This document shows positions 38,844-47,681 of a stretch of DNA of 64,000 nt, piece after piece. Source of the DNA: DASUDX01 sp036275365 (lineage in GTDB: Bacteria > Pseudomonadota > Gammaproteobacteria > Nevskiales > Nevskiaceae); the NCBI GenBank assembly GCA_036275365.1, contig DASUDX010000032.1:1-64000 (forward strand), written 5' to 3'. The notes under the pieces are model-generated. The model did no database searches. It saw only the letters and a list, made by a program, of their open reading frames with translations, and was not told where the DNA came from. The translations under genes were made by a program, and so were the position numbers. Position 1 is the stretch's first letter. Each line of letters opens with the position of its first letter.

Positions 38844-40802
38844 TCAGGAGGCAGGCAGGGCGAGCCGGCGGGGTGGCCCGGGCGGGCCCTCCAGCCAGTC
38901 GGCACCGGCGGGCAGCAGGGGCAGATCGGCCGGCCAGGCCTGGGACTCGGCGACCGGGTAGCGGAACAGGCGGTAGAAGGTGCGCGCGCGCTGGGCGGTG
39001 AGGCTGGCCACCCACAGCGGCCGGCCGTCGGCGAGCCGGGCCTGGGCCGGCCACAGCCGCAGCAGCCACTGGCGCTCGGCATCCAGCGGGTAGCGCAGGG
39101 TCAGCACCGGGTGTTCGCCGGCATGCACCTGCGGCAGCACCGCCAGGCTGGTCACCGGGGCGCTGGCGGTGAGCCAGCGCAGGCTGTCGGAGAGCCCGGG
39201 CGCCGGCACCGGCTGCCAGCCCTGGGCGGTCCAGCCCGCGGCCAGCGCCGGCAGCGCGCCGGCGATCTGCAGATCGAAGGGCGCCCCCGGGCGGCCGCGG
39301 ATGTCGACGCGGCTGGCCGGCAGCTCGGCCGTACCCTCCAGCCAGTCGGCGAGGCTCACCGTGCGCGGTGCCGGCGGCGGCGCGGTGGTCGGCAGGGTCC
39401 AGCCGCTGGCCACCGCGGCGAGCAGGAACACCGCGCTGACCGGCCAGACGAAGCCGCGGCCGAAGATGCGCTCCGGACGATGACGGCGATAGCCCAGCGC
39501 CAGCAGCCCGACCCAGGCCGCGCCGATGGCGAGCGAGAGCAGCGCCAGGCTCGCCCATTCCGCCGCCAGCACCACCCGCGCCAGCGCGATCAGCAGCAGC
39601 AGGGCCAGCCCGCCCATGTACCAGAGCCCGCGCACATGGCTGGGCCGCAGGGTCGCCTGCAGCACCGGGATGAAGCCGTAGATCACCGTCACCATCACCA
39701 GATCGCGATCCCCGAAGGTCACCGCCTCGCGCTGGCCGAAGTACACCGCCGGCGGCGGCAGGATCGGAATCAGCTGCAGCAGCAGCGAGATCACCAGCCC
39801 GAAGCCGACCGCCGCCGCCCAGTGCGCGGCCGCCCGCGGCTTGCGGCGGAACAGCAGGGCCAGCATCACCGTCAGCGCCACCGGGGCGTAGACGGTCCAG
39901 TGGCCGAGACTGGCGATGGCGGCCGCCACCGCCAGCCCCCAGGGCGTCTGCAGATCGCGCAGCCACTGGTGGATCAGGGCATCCACCGGCTGCGGATAGG
40001 GATGCCAGGGCGTGCCGGCCCAGGCGAACAGCAGCAGGGCACCGAGCAGGGTCAGCGCCAGCGCCGCCAGCAGCAGCACCGGCGTCTCCGGCTGATCCGG
40101 GTCGGCCAGCGCCGCGCCGAAGCGGCCGAGGCCGCGGTGTCGCCGGCTCCAGTCCAGCCAGGCGCCCATCCAGCGCTCGCTGCGCACCTGCAGATGGGCC
40201 ACCGAGAAGCGGGTCAGCCAGATCGCCAGCCCCGCCGCCGCCAGCGCCAGCACCAGCAGCAGCACCAGCCGGGTGGCCACCTCGGCGGCGAGGCCGAGGC
40301 TGGCCCCGAACACCACGCCGGGCACGATGTAGAGCAGCGCCCAGACATAGGCGGCGGACAGATCCACCAGCAGGAACAGCAGGGCCGGCATGCCGGCCGC
40401 CCCCGCCAGCGCCGGGGTGACCGCGCGCACCGGGCCGAGGAAGCGCGCCAGCCACACCCCCTTGCCGCCGTGGCGCTGGAAGAAGCTGCGGCCGCTGCTG
40501 ATCAGCTCCGGGTAGCGGCGCAGCCAGCGGTGCTCGAACAGCGCCTCGCCGTAGCGCCGGCCCAGCCAGTAGCTGAGCAGATCGCCGCTGAGCGCCCCGG
40601 CGGCGGCCACCAGGGCGGTGGGCCAGAGCTCCAGCGCCTCCACCGCCACCAGGGCACCGACCGCGAACAGCACGATCGAGGCCGGCACGAAGGCGCCGAT
40701 GATGAACACCGCATCGATGAAGGAGACCAGGAACAGCAGGGCCAGCGCCCAGCCCGGATGCTGGGCCACCCAGCCGAGCAGGGCCTGTCCCTGTTCGAGC
40801 AT
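38844..40802 (-). CDS. DedA - PAP2-like - LssY C-terminal fusion membrane protein
   Basis: A 652-residue inner-membrane protein. Residues 1-200 form a DedA/VTT domain with the signature ARFLGPVRAVTPALAG (DedA proteins recycle lipid carriers). Residues about 240-440 are laid out like a PAP2 lipid phosphatase, but the usual catalytic motifs are lost: the K-6-RP region reads QLIPILPPP (about 342-351), the SGH region reads FGDRDLVMVT (363-372), and the SR-5-H motif reads ARVVLAAEW (408-416). Residues about 480-640 resemble LssY C-terminal. Similar three-part proteins are known; an inactive middle domain is unusual. The gene lies between hemL and ftsY with gaps of 9 and 4 bases. Confidence 0.82.
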   Translation of the reverse strand: MLEQGQALLGWVAQHPGWALALLFLVSFIDAVFIIGAFVPASIVLFAVGALVAVEALELWPTALVAAAGALSGDLLSYWLGRRYGEALFEHRWLRRYPELISSGRSFFQRHGGKGVWLARFLGPVRAVTPALAGAAGMPALLFLLVDLSAAYVWALLYIVPGVVFGASLGLAAEVATRLVLLLVLALAAAGLAIWLTRFSVAHLQVRSERWMGAWLDWSRRHRGLGRFGAALADPDQPETPVLLLAALALTLLGALLLFAWAGTPWHPYPQPVDALIHQWLRDLQTPWGLAVAAAIASLGHWTVYAPVALTVMLALLFRRKPRAAAHWAAAVGFGLVISLLLQLIPILPPPAVYFGQREAVTFGDRDLVMVTVIYGFIPVLQATLRPSHVRGLWYMGGLALLLLIALARVVLAAEWASLALLSLAIGAAWVGLLALGYRRHRPERIFGRGFVWPVSAVFLLAAVASGWTLPTTAPPPAPRTVSLADWLEGTAELPASRVDIRGRPGAPFDLQIAGALPALAAGWTAQGWQPVPAPGLSDSLRWLTASAPVTSLAVLPQVHAGEHPVLTLRYPLDAERQWLLRLWPAQARLADGRPLWVASLTAQRARTFYRLFRYPVAESQAWPADLPLLPAGADWLEGPPGPPRRLALPAS

Positions 40803-40811
40803 CGCCGGGAA

Positions 40812-42095
40812 TCAGCCGGCGGCGAGCAGGGCGAAGGCCTCGCGCGCCGCCGTGAGCGTGTGCGCGATCTCCGCCTCGCCGTGGGCGGCGGAGACAAAGC
40901 CGGCCTCGTAGGCGGACGGCGCGAGATAGACCCCGCGCGCCAGCATGTGGTGGAAGAAGCGCTTGAAGCGGTCCTGATCACAGGCGCTGACATCGGCCAG
41001 ACCGCGGATCGGTCCGCGGCCGAAGTAGAGCCCGAACATGCTGCCGACCCGGGTGGTGGTGAAGGCGATGCCGGCGGCATCCGCCTCGCCCTGCAGACCC
41101 TCGCACAGGGCACGGGTGCTGGCCTCGAGCCGGGCATAGATCGCCGGATCGTCGAGGGCGCGCAGCAGGGCGAGCCCGGCGCTCATCGCCAGCGGATTGC
41201 CGCTGAGCGTGCCGGCCTGGTAGACCGGACCGACCGGGGCGAGCGTCTGCATCACCTCGCGGCGGCCGCCGAAGGCGCCGACCGGCAGCCCGCCGCCGAT
41301 GATCTTGCCGAGGGTGATCAGGTCCGGGGCGACGCCGTAGAGCCCGGTGGCCGAGCGCGGGTGCACGCGGAACCCGGTCATCACCTCATCGAAGATCAGC
41401 AGCGCCCCGTGCTCGCTGCACAGCGCGCGCAGGCCCTCGAGAAAGCCGGGCGCCGGCGGCACGCAGTTCATGTTGCCGGCCACCGGCTCGACGATCACCG
41501 CGGCGATCGTCTCGGGGTTCGCGGCGAACAGCGCCTGCACCGAGGCGAGATCGTTGTAGGTCGCGGTCAGGGTGAGCCGGGCGAGGTCGGCGGGCACCCC
41601 CGGCGAGGTCGGCACGCCGAAGGTCAGCAGGCCGGAACCGGCCTTGACCAGCAGGGAGTCGCCATGGCCGTGGTAGCAGCCTTCGAACTTGAGGATGCGA
41701 TCGCGGCCGGTGAAGCCGCGGGCCAGCCGCAGGGCGGACATGGTCGCCTCGGTGCCGCTGGAGCACAGCCGCACCATCTCCAGATGGGGCACCCGGGCGC
41801 AGAGCAGCTCGGCCATCTCGATCTCGGCCTCGGTCGGCGCGCCATAGCTCATGCCGATGGTGGCCTGGTGGGTCACCGCCGCGACCACCGCCGGGTGCTG
41901 GTGGCCGAGGATCATCGGCCCCCAGGAGCCGATGTAGTCGACATAGGCGCGGCCGTCGGCATCGTGGATCCAGGCGCCGCTGGCGCGGGCGATGAAGCGC
42001 GGCGTGCCGCCCACCGAGCGGAAGGCGCGCACCGGCGAGTTCACCCCTCCCGGGATGTGGCGCTGGGCACGGTCGAAGAGCTGATCGGAAGTCAT
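40812..42095 (-). CDS. hemL: Glutamate-1-semialdehyde 2,1-aminomutase
   Basis: PLP enzyme of 427 residues that makes 5-aminolevulinate for haem and other tetrapyrroles. The start RAQRHIPGGVNSPVRAF is the family signature. The PLP lysine lies in TLGKIIGGGLPVGAFGG, the aspartate in LLIFDEVMTGFR. It is upstream of the DedA fusion and downstream of thiE, the same order as in several gammaproteobacteria. HemJ, a later haem enzyme, is encoded at 60193-60618. Confidence 0.98.
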   Translation of the reverse strand: MTSDQLFDRAQRHIPGGVNSPVRAFRSVGGTPRFIARASGAWIHDADGRAYVDYIGSWGPMILGHQHPAVVAAVTHQATIGMSYGAPTEAEIEMAELLCARVPHLEMVRLCSSGTEATMSALRLARGFTGRDRILKFEGCYHGHGDSLLVKAGSGLLTFGVPTSPGVPADLARLTLTATYNDLASVQALFAANPETIAAVIVEPVAGNMNCVPPAPGFLEGLRALCSEHGALLIFDEVMTGFRVHPRSATGLYGVAPDLITLGKIIGGGLPVGAFGGRREVMQTLAPVGPVYQAGTLSGNPLAMSAGLALLRALDDPAIYARLEASTRALCEGLQGEADAAGIAFTTTRVGSMFGLYFGRGPIRGLADVSACDQDRFKRFFHHMLARGVYLAPSAYEAGFVSAAHGEAEIAHTLTAAREAFALLAAG

Positions 42096-42179
42096 GGACG
42101 CAGACGAGGCGCAGGCCGGAGGTCCGCCGCAGCGGGCGCGCCACCGGCGGGCCGCCGGCGGCGAGAAGGGAGCCGCATT

Positions 42180-42842
42180 CTAGCGAGGCCCCGCCGGGCT
42201 GTTGGCGAGCGCGCGGGCAAAGGCCTGGCAGGCCTGTTCGACCGCCGCCGGATCCGGTTGTCCGAACAGCGCATCGATCACCGCCAGCCAGTCGGCACCG
42301 GCGGCGATCAGCGCCGGCGCCTGCAGCGGGGTGATGCCCCCGATCGCGCACAGGGTGACCGTCCCCAGCCGGGCGCGCGCCTGCCCGAGCACCGCCAGCG
42401 GCGCGGCCGGCGCGTCCGGCTTGGTGCGCGAGGGGTAGAAGCGGCCGAAGGCGAGCACATCCGCCCCGGCGGCGCGCGCCTGCTCGGCCCGCGCCAGCGA
42501 GGCGCCGCAGGTGGCGCCGATCAGCGCCTGCGGCCCCAGCCGCGCCCGCGCGGCGGCCAGATCGCCATCGCCGGCGCCGAGATGCACGCCGGCCGCGCCC
42601 ACCGCGCGCGCCAGTTCCACATCGTCATTGATGATCAGCGAAGCACCCTGTGCCGACAGGGTCTGGCAGAGCCCACCGGCGAGCCGCTCGCGCCGCTGCC
42701 GGTCACTGGTCTTGTCGCGGTACTGCAGGCGACGCACGCCGGCGGCCAGCAGCACCGCGACCACCTCGGCCAGCCGGCCCTCGTCGGCCAGCAGCGCGGC
42801 GCTGGTGATGGGATACAGGCGCTGCAGCGGGGTGGCGGTCAT
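42180..42842 (-). CDS. thiE: Thiamine phosphate synthase
   Basis: TIM-barrel enzyme of 220 residues that joins the thiazole and pyrimidine halves of thiamine. Motifs are LYPIT, LQYRDKTS, LIINDDVELA, GVHLGAGDGD, IGATCG, FYPSRTKPDAP and AIGGITP. The ATG at 42842 overlaps the thiD stop (ATGA arrangement), so both are made from one mRNA. I see no TPP riboswitch upstream of thiD. Confidence 0.95.
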   Translation of the reverse strand: MTATPLQRLYPITSAALLADEGRLAEVVAVLLAAGVRRLQYRDKTSDRQRRERLAGGLCQTLSAQGASLIINDDVELARAVGAAGVHLGAGDGDLAAARARLGPQALIGATCGASLARAEQARAAGADVLAFGRFYPSRTKPDAPAAPLAVLGQARARLGTVTLCAIGGITPLQAPALIAAGADWLAVIDALFGQPDPAAVEQACQAFARALANSPAGPR

Positions 42843-43621
42843 GACAGCGGCCCGCGGCCGGGAATGCGGCGGCCACCGCCCACCCGCCGGGCGCGCCGCA
42901 GCCGCGCCTGCACATAGCGCTGGGCGGTCTCGGCCGCACTCTCCAGCGGCTCGCCGCGGGCCAGCCGGCCGGCCAGGGCGGCGGCCAGGGTGCAGCCGGC
43001 GCCGTGGAAGGTCTCGGCCTCGCGCGGCCAGCGCCAGTGGCGGCTGGGCCGGCCCTGCTGGTGCAGGCTGTTGTGCACCTCGGCGCCGCCGACATCGCCG
43101 CCGGTGATCAGCACCGCCGCGCAGCCGCGCGCCAGCAGGGCGGCGGCGGCGGCCTCGCGCTCGGTGCAGCCGCTGAGCCGGCAGGCCTCGGCCAGATTGG
43201 GCGTGAGCACGCTGATCTGCGGCAGCAGATCGAGCAGCGCCGCCTCCCCGGCCGGGTGGCTGAGTTCGGTGCCGCCGCCGGCGCGCAGCACCGGGTCGAG
43301 CACCCGCGGCAGACCGGCCGGCAGCTCGGCCAGACGCCGCGCCAGCCAGGCCGCCTGGGCGGCGGCGTCGATCAGGCCGATCTTCAGCGCCGCCGGCTGC
43401 AGATCGGCCAGCAGGCAGCGCCACTGCCGCTCGAGCAGGGCCAGGTCCACCGTGCGGGTCTCGTGCACCGTGTGGCTGTCCTGTACGGTCAGCACCGAGA
43501 TCAGCGGCAGGCCGTGGGCGCCCTGGTCGGCCAGCGCCAGCAGATCGGCGGCGATCCCCGCCCCCCCGCCCGGATCGAGCCCGGACAGGCAGAGCACCAG
43601 CGGCAGGTCGGCATCAGGCAT
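42839..43621 (-). CDS. thiD: Hydroxymethylpyrimidine (phosphate) kinase
   Basis: Ribokinase-fold kinase of 260 residues that phosphorylates hydroxymethylpyrimidine for thiamine synthesis. The substrate loop GLDPGGGAGIAADL is near the N-terminus, DPVLRAGGG in the middle, and the anion-hole HGAGCTLAAALAG near the end; the usual HGTGCT has Ala for Thr. The start MPDADLPLVLCLSG is typical. It is the first gene of a minus-strand train thiD, thiE, hemL, DedA fusion, ftsY, ftsE, ftsX. Confidence 0.93.
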   Translation of the reverse strand: MPDADLPLVLCLSGLDPGGGAGIAADLLALADQGAHGLPLISVLTVQDSHTVHETRTVDLALLERQWRCLLADLQPAALKIGLIDAAAQAAWLARRLAELPAGLPRVLDPVLRAGGGTELSHPAGEAALLDLLPQISVLTPNLAEACRLSGCTEREAAAAALLARGCAAVLITGGDVGGAEVHNSLHQQGRPSRHWRWPREAETFHGAGCTLAAALAGRLARGEPLESAAETAQRYVQARLRRARRVGGGRRIPGRGPLS

Positions 43622-43728
43622 CGGCAGGGGCGGGAGCAGGGTCGGGCACGGCGGCGCAGTCTAGGGCGACGCACCGGCGCCGGGCGGCCCGGCTGAGGAA
43701 CTTGTGCAGCGCAGCGTGAACAGAACGG

Positions 43729-43939
43729 CTATACACAGTCCGCGGGTCCGCCGCCGCGCAGGCCGCGTCGATACGGGCGGGCGCCTGAAAAGTGCTGCAT
43801 GAAATTTTCAAATAGTTGATTTAATTGATACTTCTCCACATGAGCAGAAACTGGTCCAGAGGCAGAATTGCGCGCCACTACGGGCCTCGGCGCGGGTGCG
43901 CCGGCGGTTGCCCACAACCTTATCCACACCTCTTGTGGA
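43729..43939. promoter_or_regulatory. AT-rich island with DnaA-box-like sequences
   Basis: This lies in the 343-base gap 43622-43964, which holds no gene. TTATCCACA at 43920-43928 matches the DnaA box consensus. One-mismatch copies are CTATACACA (43729-43737) and TTCTCCACA (43832-43840); TTGCCCACA (43908-43916) has two. A run from about 43798 to 43835 is much more AT-rich than the rest of the window. TCCACA and TGTGGA form a perfect inverted repeat around CCTCT at 43923-43939. A possible plus-strand promoter, TTTTCA and GATACT with a 16-base spacer, overlaps the island. It may be a control region, a DnaA-binding site or part of an origin. Confidence 0.5.
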
Positions 43940-43964
43940 CCTGCGGCGCTTTCTGATCTTCAAC

Positions 43965-44918
43965 ATGCACTTAGCGCACAAACCTCAGGTGAGGCCGCGG
44001 CGGTGGAACCATCCGGGTGCCGGGCTCCTCGCGATCCTCCTCGCGGCGCTGGCCGGGGCCGCCCGGGGCGGACCGCCGCCCGCCCTGCCGGCCGGCTTCG
44101 AGTACCGCGGCTTCATCCGCGACGCCCGCCTGCCCGAGCTCTCGGGTCTGGCCGCCTCGCCGACCCAGCCCGGGGTGTTCTGGGCCCTGAACGACAGCGG
44201 CAATGCGCCCCTGCTGGTGCGGCTGACCCTGGACCCGGCGGTGATCGACGCCCTGCCCCTGAGCCCGGCCAGCCATCTGGACTGGGAGGATCTCGCCGCC
44301 TGGCAGGAGCCCGATGGCCGCGGCTGGCTGGCGGTGGCCGATGTGGGCGACAACTTCGCCCTGCGTCCGCATGTGCTGGTGCACCTGCTGCCGGAGCCGG
44401 CGCCTGGACAGACCCAGGCGAGCCCGGCGCGGACCCTGCGCCTGCGCTACGAGGACGGTCCGCGCGACTGCGAGGCCGTGGCGGTGGATGTGAGCGGCCG
44501 GCGCCTGCTGCTGCTGGACAAGCGGCGCACGCCGATCGGCCTTTACGAGGCGCCGCTGGATGCCGCCGGCGGCGAGGCGGTGCTGACCGCACGGCGCATC
44601 GCCAGCCTGCCGGTGCACTGGCCGGAGCCGCTGCCGCTGGTCAGCCCGCTCTCGGCGCATCAGCGTGGCCAGATCACCGCCGCGGATCTGAGTGCCGACG
44701 GGCGCACCCTGGTGCTGCTCACCTACACCCATCTGCTGCGCTACCAGCGCGGCGAGGGCGAGGACTGGCCGGCGGCCCTGGCCCGCCCCCCGGGGCTGTA
44801 CCAGCGGCTGCCGCGCTACGGCGGCTTCGAGTCGCTGGCGCTGGACCGCGACGGCCGGCGGCTGTGGCTGGGCACCGAGGGCGAGTGGGCGCATCTGTTC
44901 GGCTATGTCCCGCCCTGA
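43965..44918 (+). CDS. Exported propeller-like protein of unknown function
   Basis: A protein of about 317 residues with a signal-type hydrophobic segment (GLLAILLAALAGAARG) and a mature part of repeated beta motifs: LPELSGLAASPTQPGVFWALND, DWEDLAAW, WLAVADVGDN, DCEAVAVDVSGRRLLLLDK, ITAADLSADGRTLVLLT and FESLALDRDGRRLWLGTEG. These look like blades of a beta-propeller similar to phytase-like or SdiA-regulated proteins. I do not know its role. Starts are uncertain: ATG at 43965 or GTG at 43989, neither with a ribosome site. The next gene follows 76 bases downstream in the same direction. Confidence 0.7.
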   Translation: MHLAHKPQVRPRRWNHPGAGLLAILLAALAGAARGGPPPALPAGFEYRGFIRDARLPELSGLAASPTQPGVFWALNDSGNAPLLVRLTLDPAVIDALPLSPASHLDWEDLAAWQEPDGRGWLAVADVGDNFALRPHVLVHLLPEPAPGQTQASPARTLRLRYEDGPRDCEAVAVDVSGRRLLLLDKRRTPIGLYEAPLDAAGGEAVLTARRIASLPVHWPEPLPLVSPLSAHQRGQITAADLSADGRTLVLLTYTHLLRYQRGEGEDWPAALARPPGLYQRLPRYGGFESLALDRDGRRLWLGTEGEWAHLFGYVPP

Positions 44919-44994
44919 GCGCCGGACGGACGGCGCGGCGGACGGCACTGCTACACTTTTGCGCGTGACGAATCCCCTGAATCGAGGTCCCCGC

Positions 44995-46011
44995 GTGAAA
45001 TCCCACCTGCTGAGCGCGGCCTTCGCCGCCCTGCTGCTGTCCAGCCCGCTGACGCTCGCCGCCACCGCGGCCGAGGAAGCGCAGGCGCTGATCGATCAGG
45101 GCGATCTCAACGGCGCGCTCAAGCGTCTCGACCGCCAGCTCTCCAGCTCGCCGCAGGACGCCGAATCGCGCTTCCTGCGCGGTCTGGTGCTGGTCAAGCT
45201 CAACCGCTCGGCCGACGCGGTCAAGGCCTTCTCCGAGCTCACCCGCGATTACCCGCAGCTGCCCGAGCCCTACAACAATCTCGCCGTGCTCTACGCCCAG
45301 CAGGGCGATTACGAGAAGGCCCGCGACGCCCTGGAAGCGGCGCTCGCCACCCACCCCAGCTACGCCACCGCCCATGAGAATCTGGGCGACATCTACACCG
45401 CGCTGGCCGGTGCCGCCTACAACCGGGCGCTGATCCTCGACCAGAACAACAGCCTGGTGCGGCGCAAGCTGGACCTGATCGGCTCGCTGGGCACCGCCAG
45501 CAGCGGGGCAGCGCCGGCGCCGACGGTGGCCGCCGTCACCGCTCCCGCCCCGGTTGCCGTGGCGCCCGCCCCGACCGCGGCCCCCGCGCCGGCACCGGTG
45601 GCCGCCAGCACGCGCCTGCCGGAACCGCCGCCGGCGCCCGCCGCCCCGGCCGGTGGGGGCGTCGACGAGGCCACCGCCGAGGCCATCTCGGCCGCCCTGT
45701 TCGCCTGGGCCCAGGCCTGGAGCGCGCAGAATCTCGAGGCCTACTTCGCCACCTATGCGCCCGCCTTCACCCCCGAGGGCGGCCTGACCCGCAACGCCTG
45801 GGAGATCCAGCGCCGTGACCGCATCTCGCGGCCGAAGAAGATCGCCGTGCGCGCCACCAACCCGCAGATCGTGCGGATGGGCGGCGATCGCGTGCGCGTC
45901 AGCTTCCTGCAGGAATACGAGTCCGACAGCTTCTCCGACCAGGTCAACAAGGTGCTGGAGCTGGAGCGCAGCGGCGGCGCCTGGCTGATCCAGCGCGAAT
46001 ACACGCGCTGA
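44995..46011 (+). CDS. Exported TPR protein with C-terminal NTF2-like domain
   Basis: A 338-residue exported protein: signal peptide (about 1-25), TPR repeats (about 26-150, with NNLAVLYAQQGDYEKARDAL), an Ala/Pro linker (about 165-215) and a C-terminal NTF2-like domain (about 225-338, AISAALFAWAQAWSAQNLEAYF to the end) of the type found on Cds6-like L,D-transpeptidases. The GTG start at 44995 follows GAGG and gives a proper signal peptide. The adjacent gene carries the same type of C-terminal domain on a transpeptidase, so both probably act on peptidoglycan in the periplasm. Confidence 0.85.
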   Translation: MKSHLLSAAFAALLLSSPLTLAATAAEEAQALIDQGDLNGALKRLDRQLSSSPQDAESRFLRGLVLVKLNRSADAVKAFSELTRDYPQLPEPYNNLAVLYAQQGDYEKARDALEAALATHPSYATAHENLGDIYTALAGAAYNRALILDQNNSLVRRKLDLIGSLGTASSGAAPAPTVAAVTAPAPVAVAPAPTAAPAPAPVAASTRLPEPPPAPAAPAGGGVDEATAEAISAALFAWAQAWSAQNLEAYFATYAPAFTPEGGLTRNAWEIQRRDRISRPKKIAVRATNPQIVRMGGDRVRVSFLQEYESDSFSDQVNKVLELERSGGAWLIQREYTR

Positions 46012-46027
46012 TCCGCAGGCCGGCGGC

Positions 46028-47218
46028 ATGCTGAAGGCTGAACGGAGTCGGCCTCGGGCCGGGCTTTGCGCCGCCCTGCTGCTGCTCGGGCTGCTGGGCG
46101 GGCTGCCGGCGGCGGCGCGCAGCGCCGACACCGATGCCGAGCGCGATCTGGTGAGCGCGCTGGCCCTGCTGCAGAGCGGCGATTCGGCGGCGGCGATCCG
46201 CACCATCGGCGATCTGCTGCAGCGCAAGCCGGAGTTCCGTCTTGCCCAGCTCGCCTATGCCGAGGCGCTGGCGGCGCGCTCGGGGATTCCCGGCGTGCTC
46301 GCCGATGACGCCGATCCGCGCCTGCAGGAGCTGATCGAGGAGGCGCGGCTGCGCCAGCGCCAGGCCGGCTTCAGTCCGCCGCCGGGCAGCCTGCCGCACA
46401 CCGTGCTGCAGCTCGCCGAGGAGTATCCGCATCTGGTGCTGGTGGACCTGCCCAACGCGCGCCTGCATCTGTTCGAGAACCGCCGCGGCGAGCTGCGCCT
46501 GCTGCGCTCCCACTACGCGGCGATGGGCAAGAACGGCTTCGGCAAGCAGGTCGAGGGCGACAACCGCACCCCGGTCGGCATCTATCATGTGACCGGCTGG
46601 CTGGACGACCGCACCCTGCCCGATCTCTACGGTGCCGGGGCGCTGCCGCTGAACTATCCCAATCTGTGGGACCGCTTCCAGGCCAAGACCGGCTATGGCA
46701 TCTGGCTGCACGGGGTGCCGCGCAACACCTATGTGCGCGCGCCGCGCAGCTCCGAGGGCTGCGTGACCATGGCCAACGAGGATCTCGAGGCGCTGCGCCC
46801 CTACACCGTGGCCAGCCGCGCCCCGGTGGTGCTCAGCGATACCGTCGAGTGGATCCCGGCCGAGGAGGCGCGGCGCCGGCGCGAGCGCTTCGCGGCACGG
46901 GTGGAGGCCTGGCGGCGGGACTGGGCCTCGCGCGACACCGCCGCCTATCTCGCCCACTACGGCGATGACTTCACCACCGCCGGCATGGACAAGGCCGCCT
47001 TCGCCGCCCACAAGCGGCGGGTCAACGCCGGCAAGCAGTTCATCAAGGTCTCGATCGGCGATCTGAGCCTGTTCCGCTACCCGGGCGAGGATCTGTATCT
47101 GGCCGAGTTCACCCTCGACTACCAGAGCGACAACTACCGCTTCCGCGCCAAGAAGGAGCAGTACTGGAAGCCGGACGCGCGCGGCGAGTGGAAGATCTTC
47201 CGCGAGGAGAACCGCTGA
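46028..47218 (+). CDS. L,D-transpeptidase with C-terminal NTF2-like domain
   Basis: Periplasmic YkuD-type enzyme of 396 residues, which cross-links peptidoglycan or anchors or trims its stem peptides. The order is a signal peptide (to about residue 33), a short TPR-like helical part, the YkuD domain (about 140-270) with LVDLPNARLHLFEN and the catalytic HGVPRNTYVRAPRSSEGCV (His then Cys), and a C-terminal NTF2-like domain (about 290-396, with RDWASRDTAAYLAHYGDDF) as in Helicobacter Csd6/Cds6-type proteins. The usual SHGC reads SEGC. It starts 16 bases after the upstream TPR gene and shares its C-terminal domain type. Confidence 0.92.
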   Translation: MLKAERSRPRAGLCAALLLLGLLGGLPAAARSADTDAERDLVSALALLQSGDSAAAIRTIGDLLQRKPEFRLAQLAYAEALAARSGIPGVLADDADPRLQELIEEARLRQRQAGFSPPPGSLPHTVLQLAEEYPHLVLVDLPNARLHLFENRRGELRLLRSHYAAMGKNGFGKQVEGDNRTPVGIYHVTGWLDDRTLPDLYGAGALPLNYPNLWDRFQAKTGYGIWLHGVPRNTYVRAPRSSEGCVTMANEDLEALRPYTVASRAPVVLSDTVEWIPAEEARRRRERFAARVEAWRRDWASRDTAAYLAHYGDDFTTAGMDKAAFAAHKRRVNAGKQFIKVSIGDLSLFRYPGEDLYLAEFTLDYQSDNYRFRAKKEQYWKPDARGEWKIFREENR

Positions 47219-47228
47219 GGCGGTGCGC

Positions 47229-47681
47229 TCAGAGCGGCTTGCGCAGCCGCTCGCCGTCGCCGCCGTCCTCGTAGTAGCCGGGCAGCGCGGCGTGGCGCCG
47301 GTAGCCGAGCCCGGCGTAGAGCTGGCGGGCGGCGCGATTGTCGGCACGCACCTCCAGGCTCATGTAGGTGCAGCCGCGCGCCCGCGCCGACCGCTCGGCC
47401 TGGGCCACCAGCGCCCGCGCCAGGCCCTGGCCGCGCGCGGCCGGATCGACGATCAGCGAGTAGATCCGCGCGCCGGCGTTGCCGCGGCGGAACAGCAGCA
47501 GCAGGTTGCCGAGCAGGCGCTCGCCGGCCTCGGCCACCCAGATCTCGGCACCGGCGCTGCGCAGGAAGCGCAGCCAGCCGGCGCGGCTCAGGCGATCGCC
47601 CGGAAACAGCGCCTCCAGCTGCAGCAGCGCCGCCAGGTCCTCGCGGCGGGCGCGTCGCAGCCGCGGCTCGGCGGCGGCCAT
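47229..47681 (-). CDS. GNAT-family N-acetyltransferase
   Basis: A 150-residue acetyltransferase with the acetyl-CoA loop ARGQGLARALV and the ending MSLEVRADNRAARQLYAGLGYRRHA, similar to RimI-type enzymes that acetylate protein N-termini or small amines. The start overlaps the stop of the upstream ATP-grasp gene by one base (TGATG), so the two are translationally coupled and probably act on the same product. The acceptor is unknown. Confidence 0.88.
   Translation of the reverse strand: MAAAEPRLRRARREDLAALLQLEALFPGDRLSRAGWLRFLRSAGAEIWVAEAGERLLGNLLLLFRRGNAGARIYSLIVDPAARGQGLARALVAQAERSARARGCTYMSLEVRADNRAARQLYAGLGYRRHAALPGYYEDGGDGERLRKPL

Noticed and set aside
38583..42917. Very long plus-strand open frame across hemL, the DedA fusion and thiE
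   Set aside because: It crosses several well supported minus-strand genes and translates to Gln/Arg/His-rich noise.
43622..43800. TPP riboswitch before thiD
   Set aside because: No CUGAGA or ACCUGAUCUGG-type THI-box elements are visible on the minus strand.
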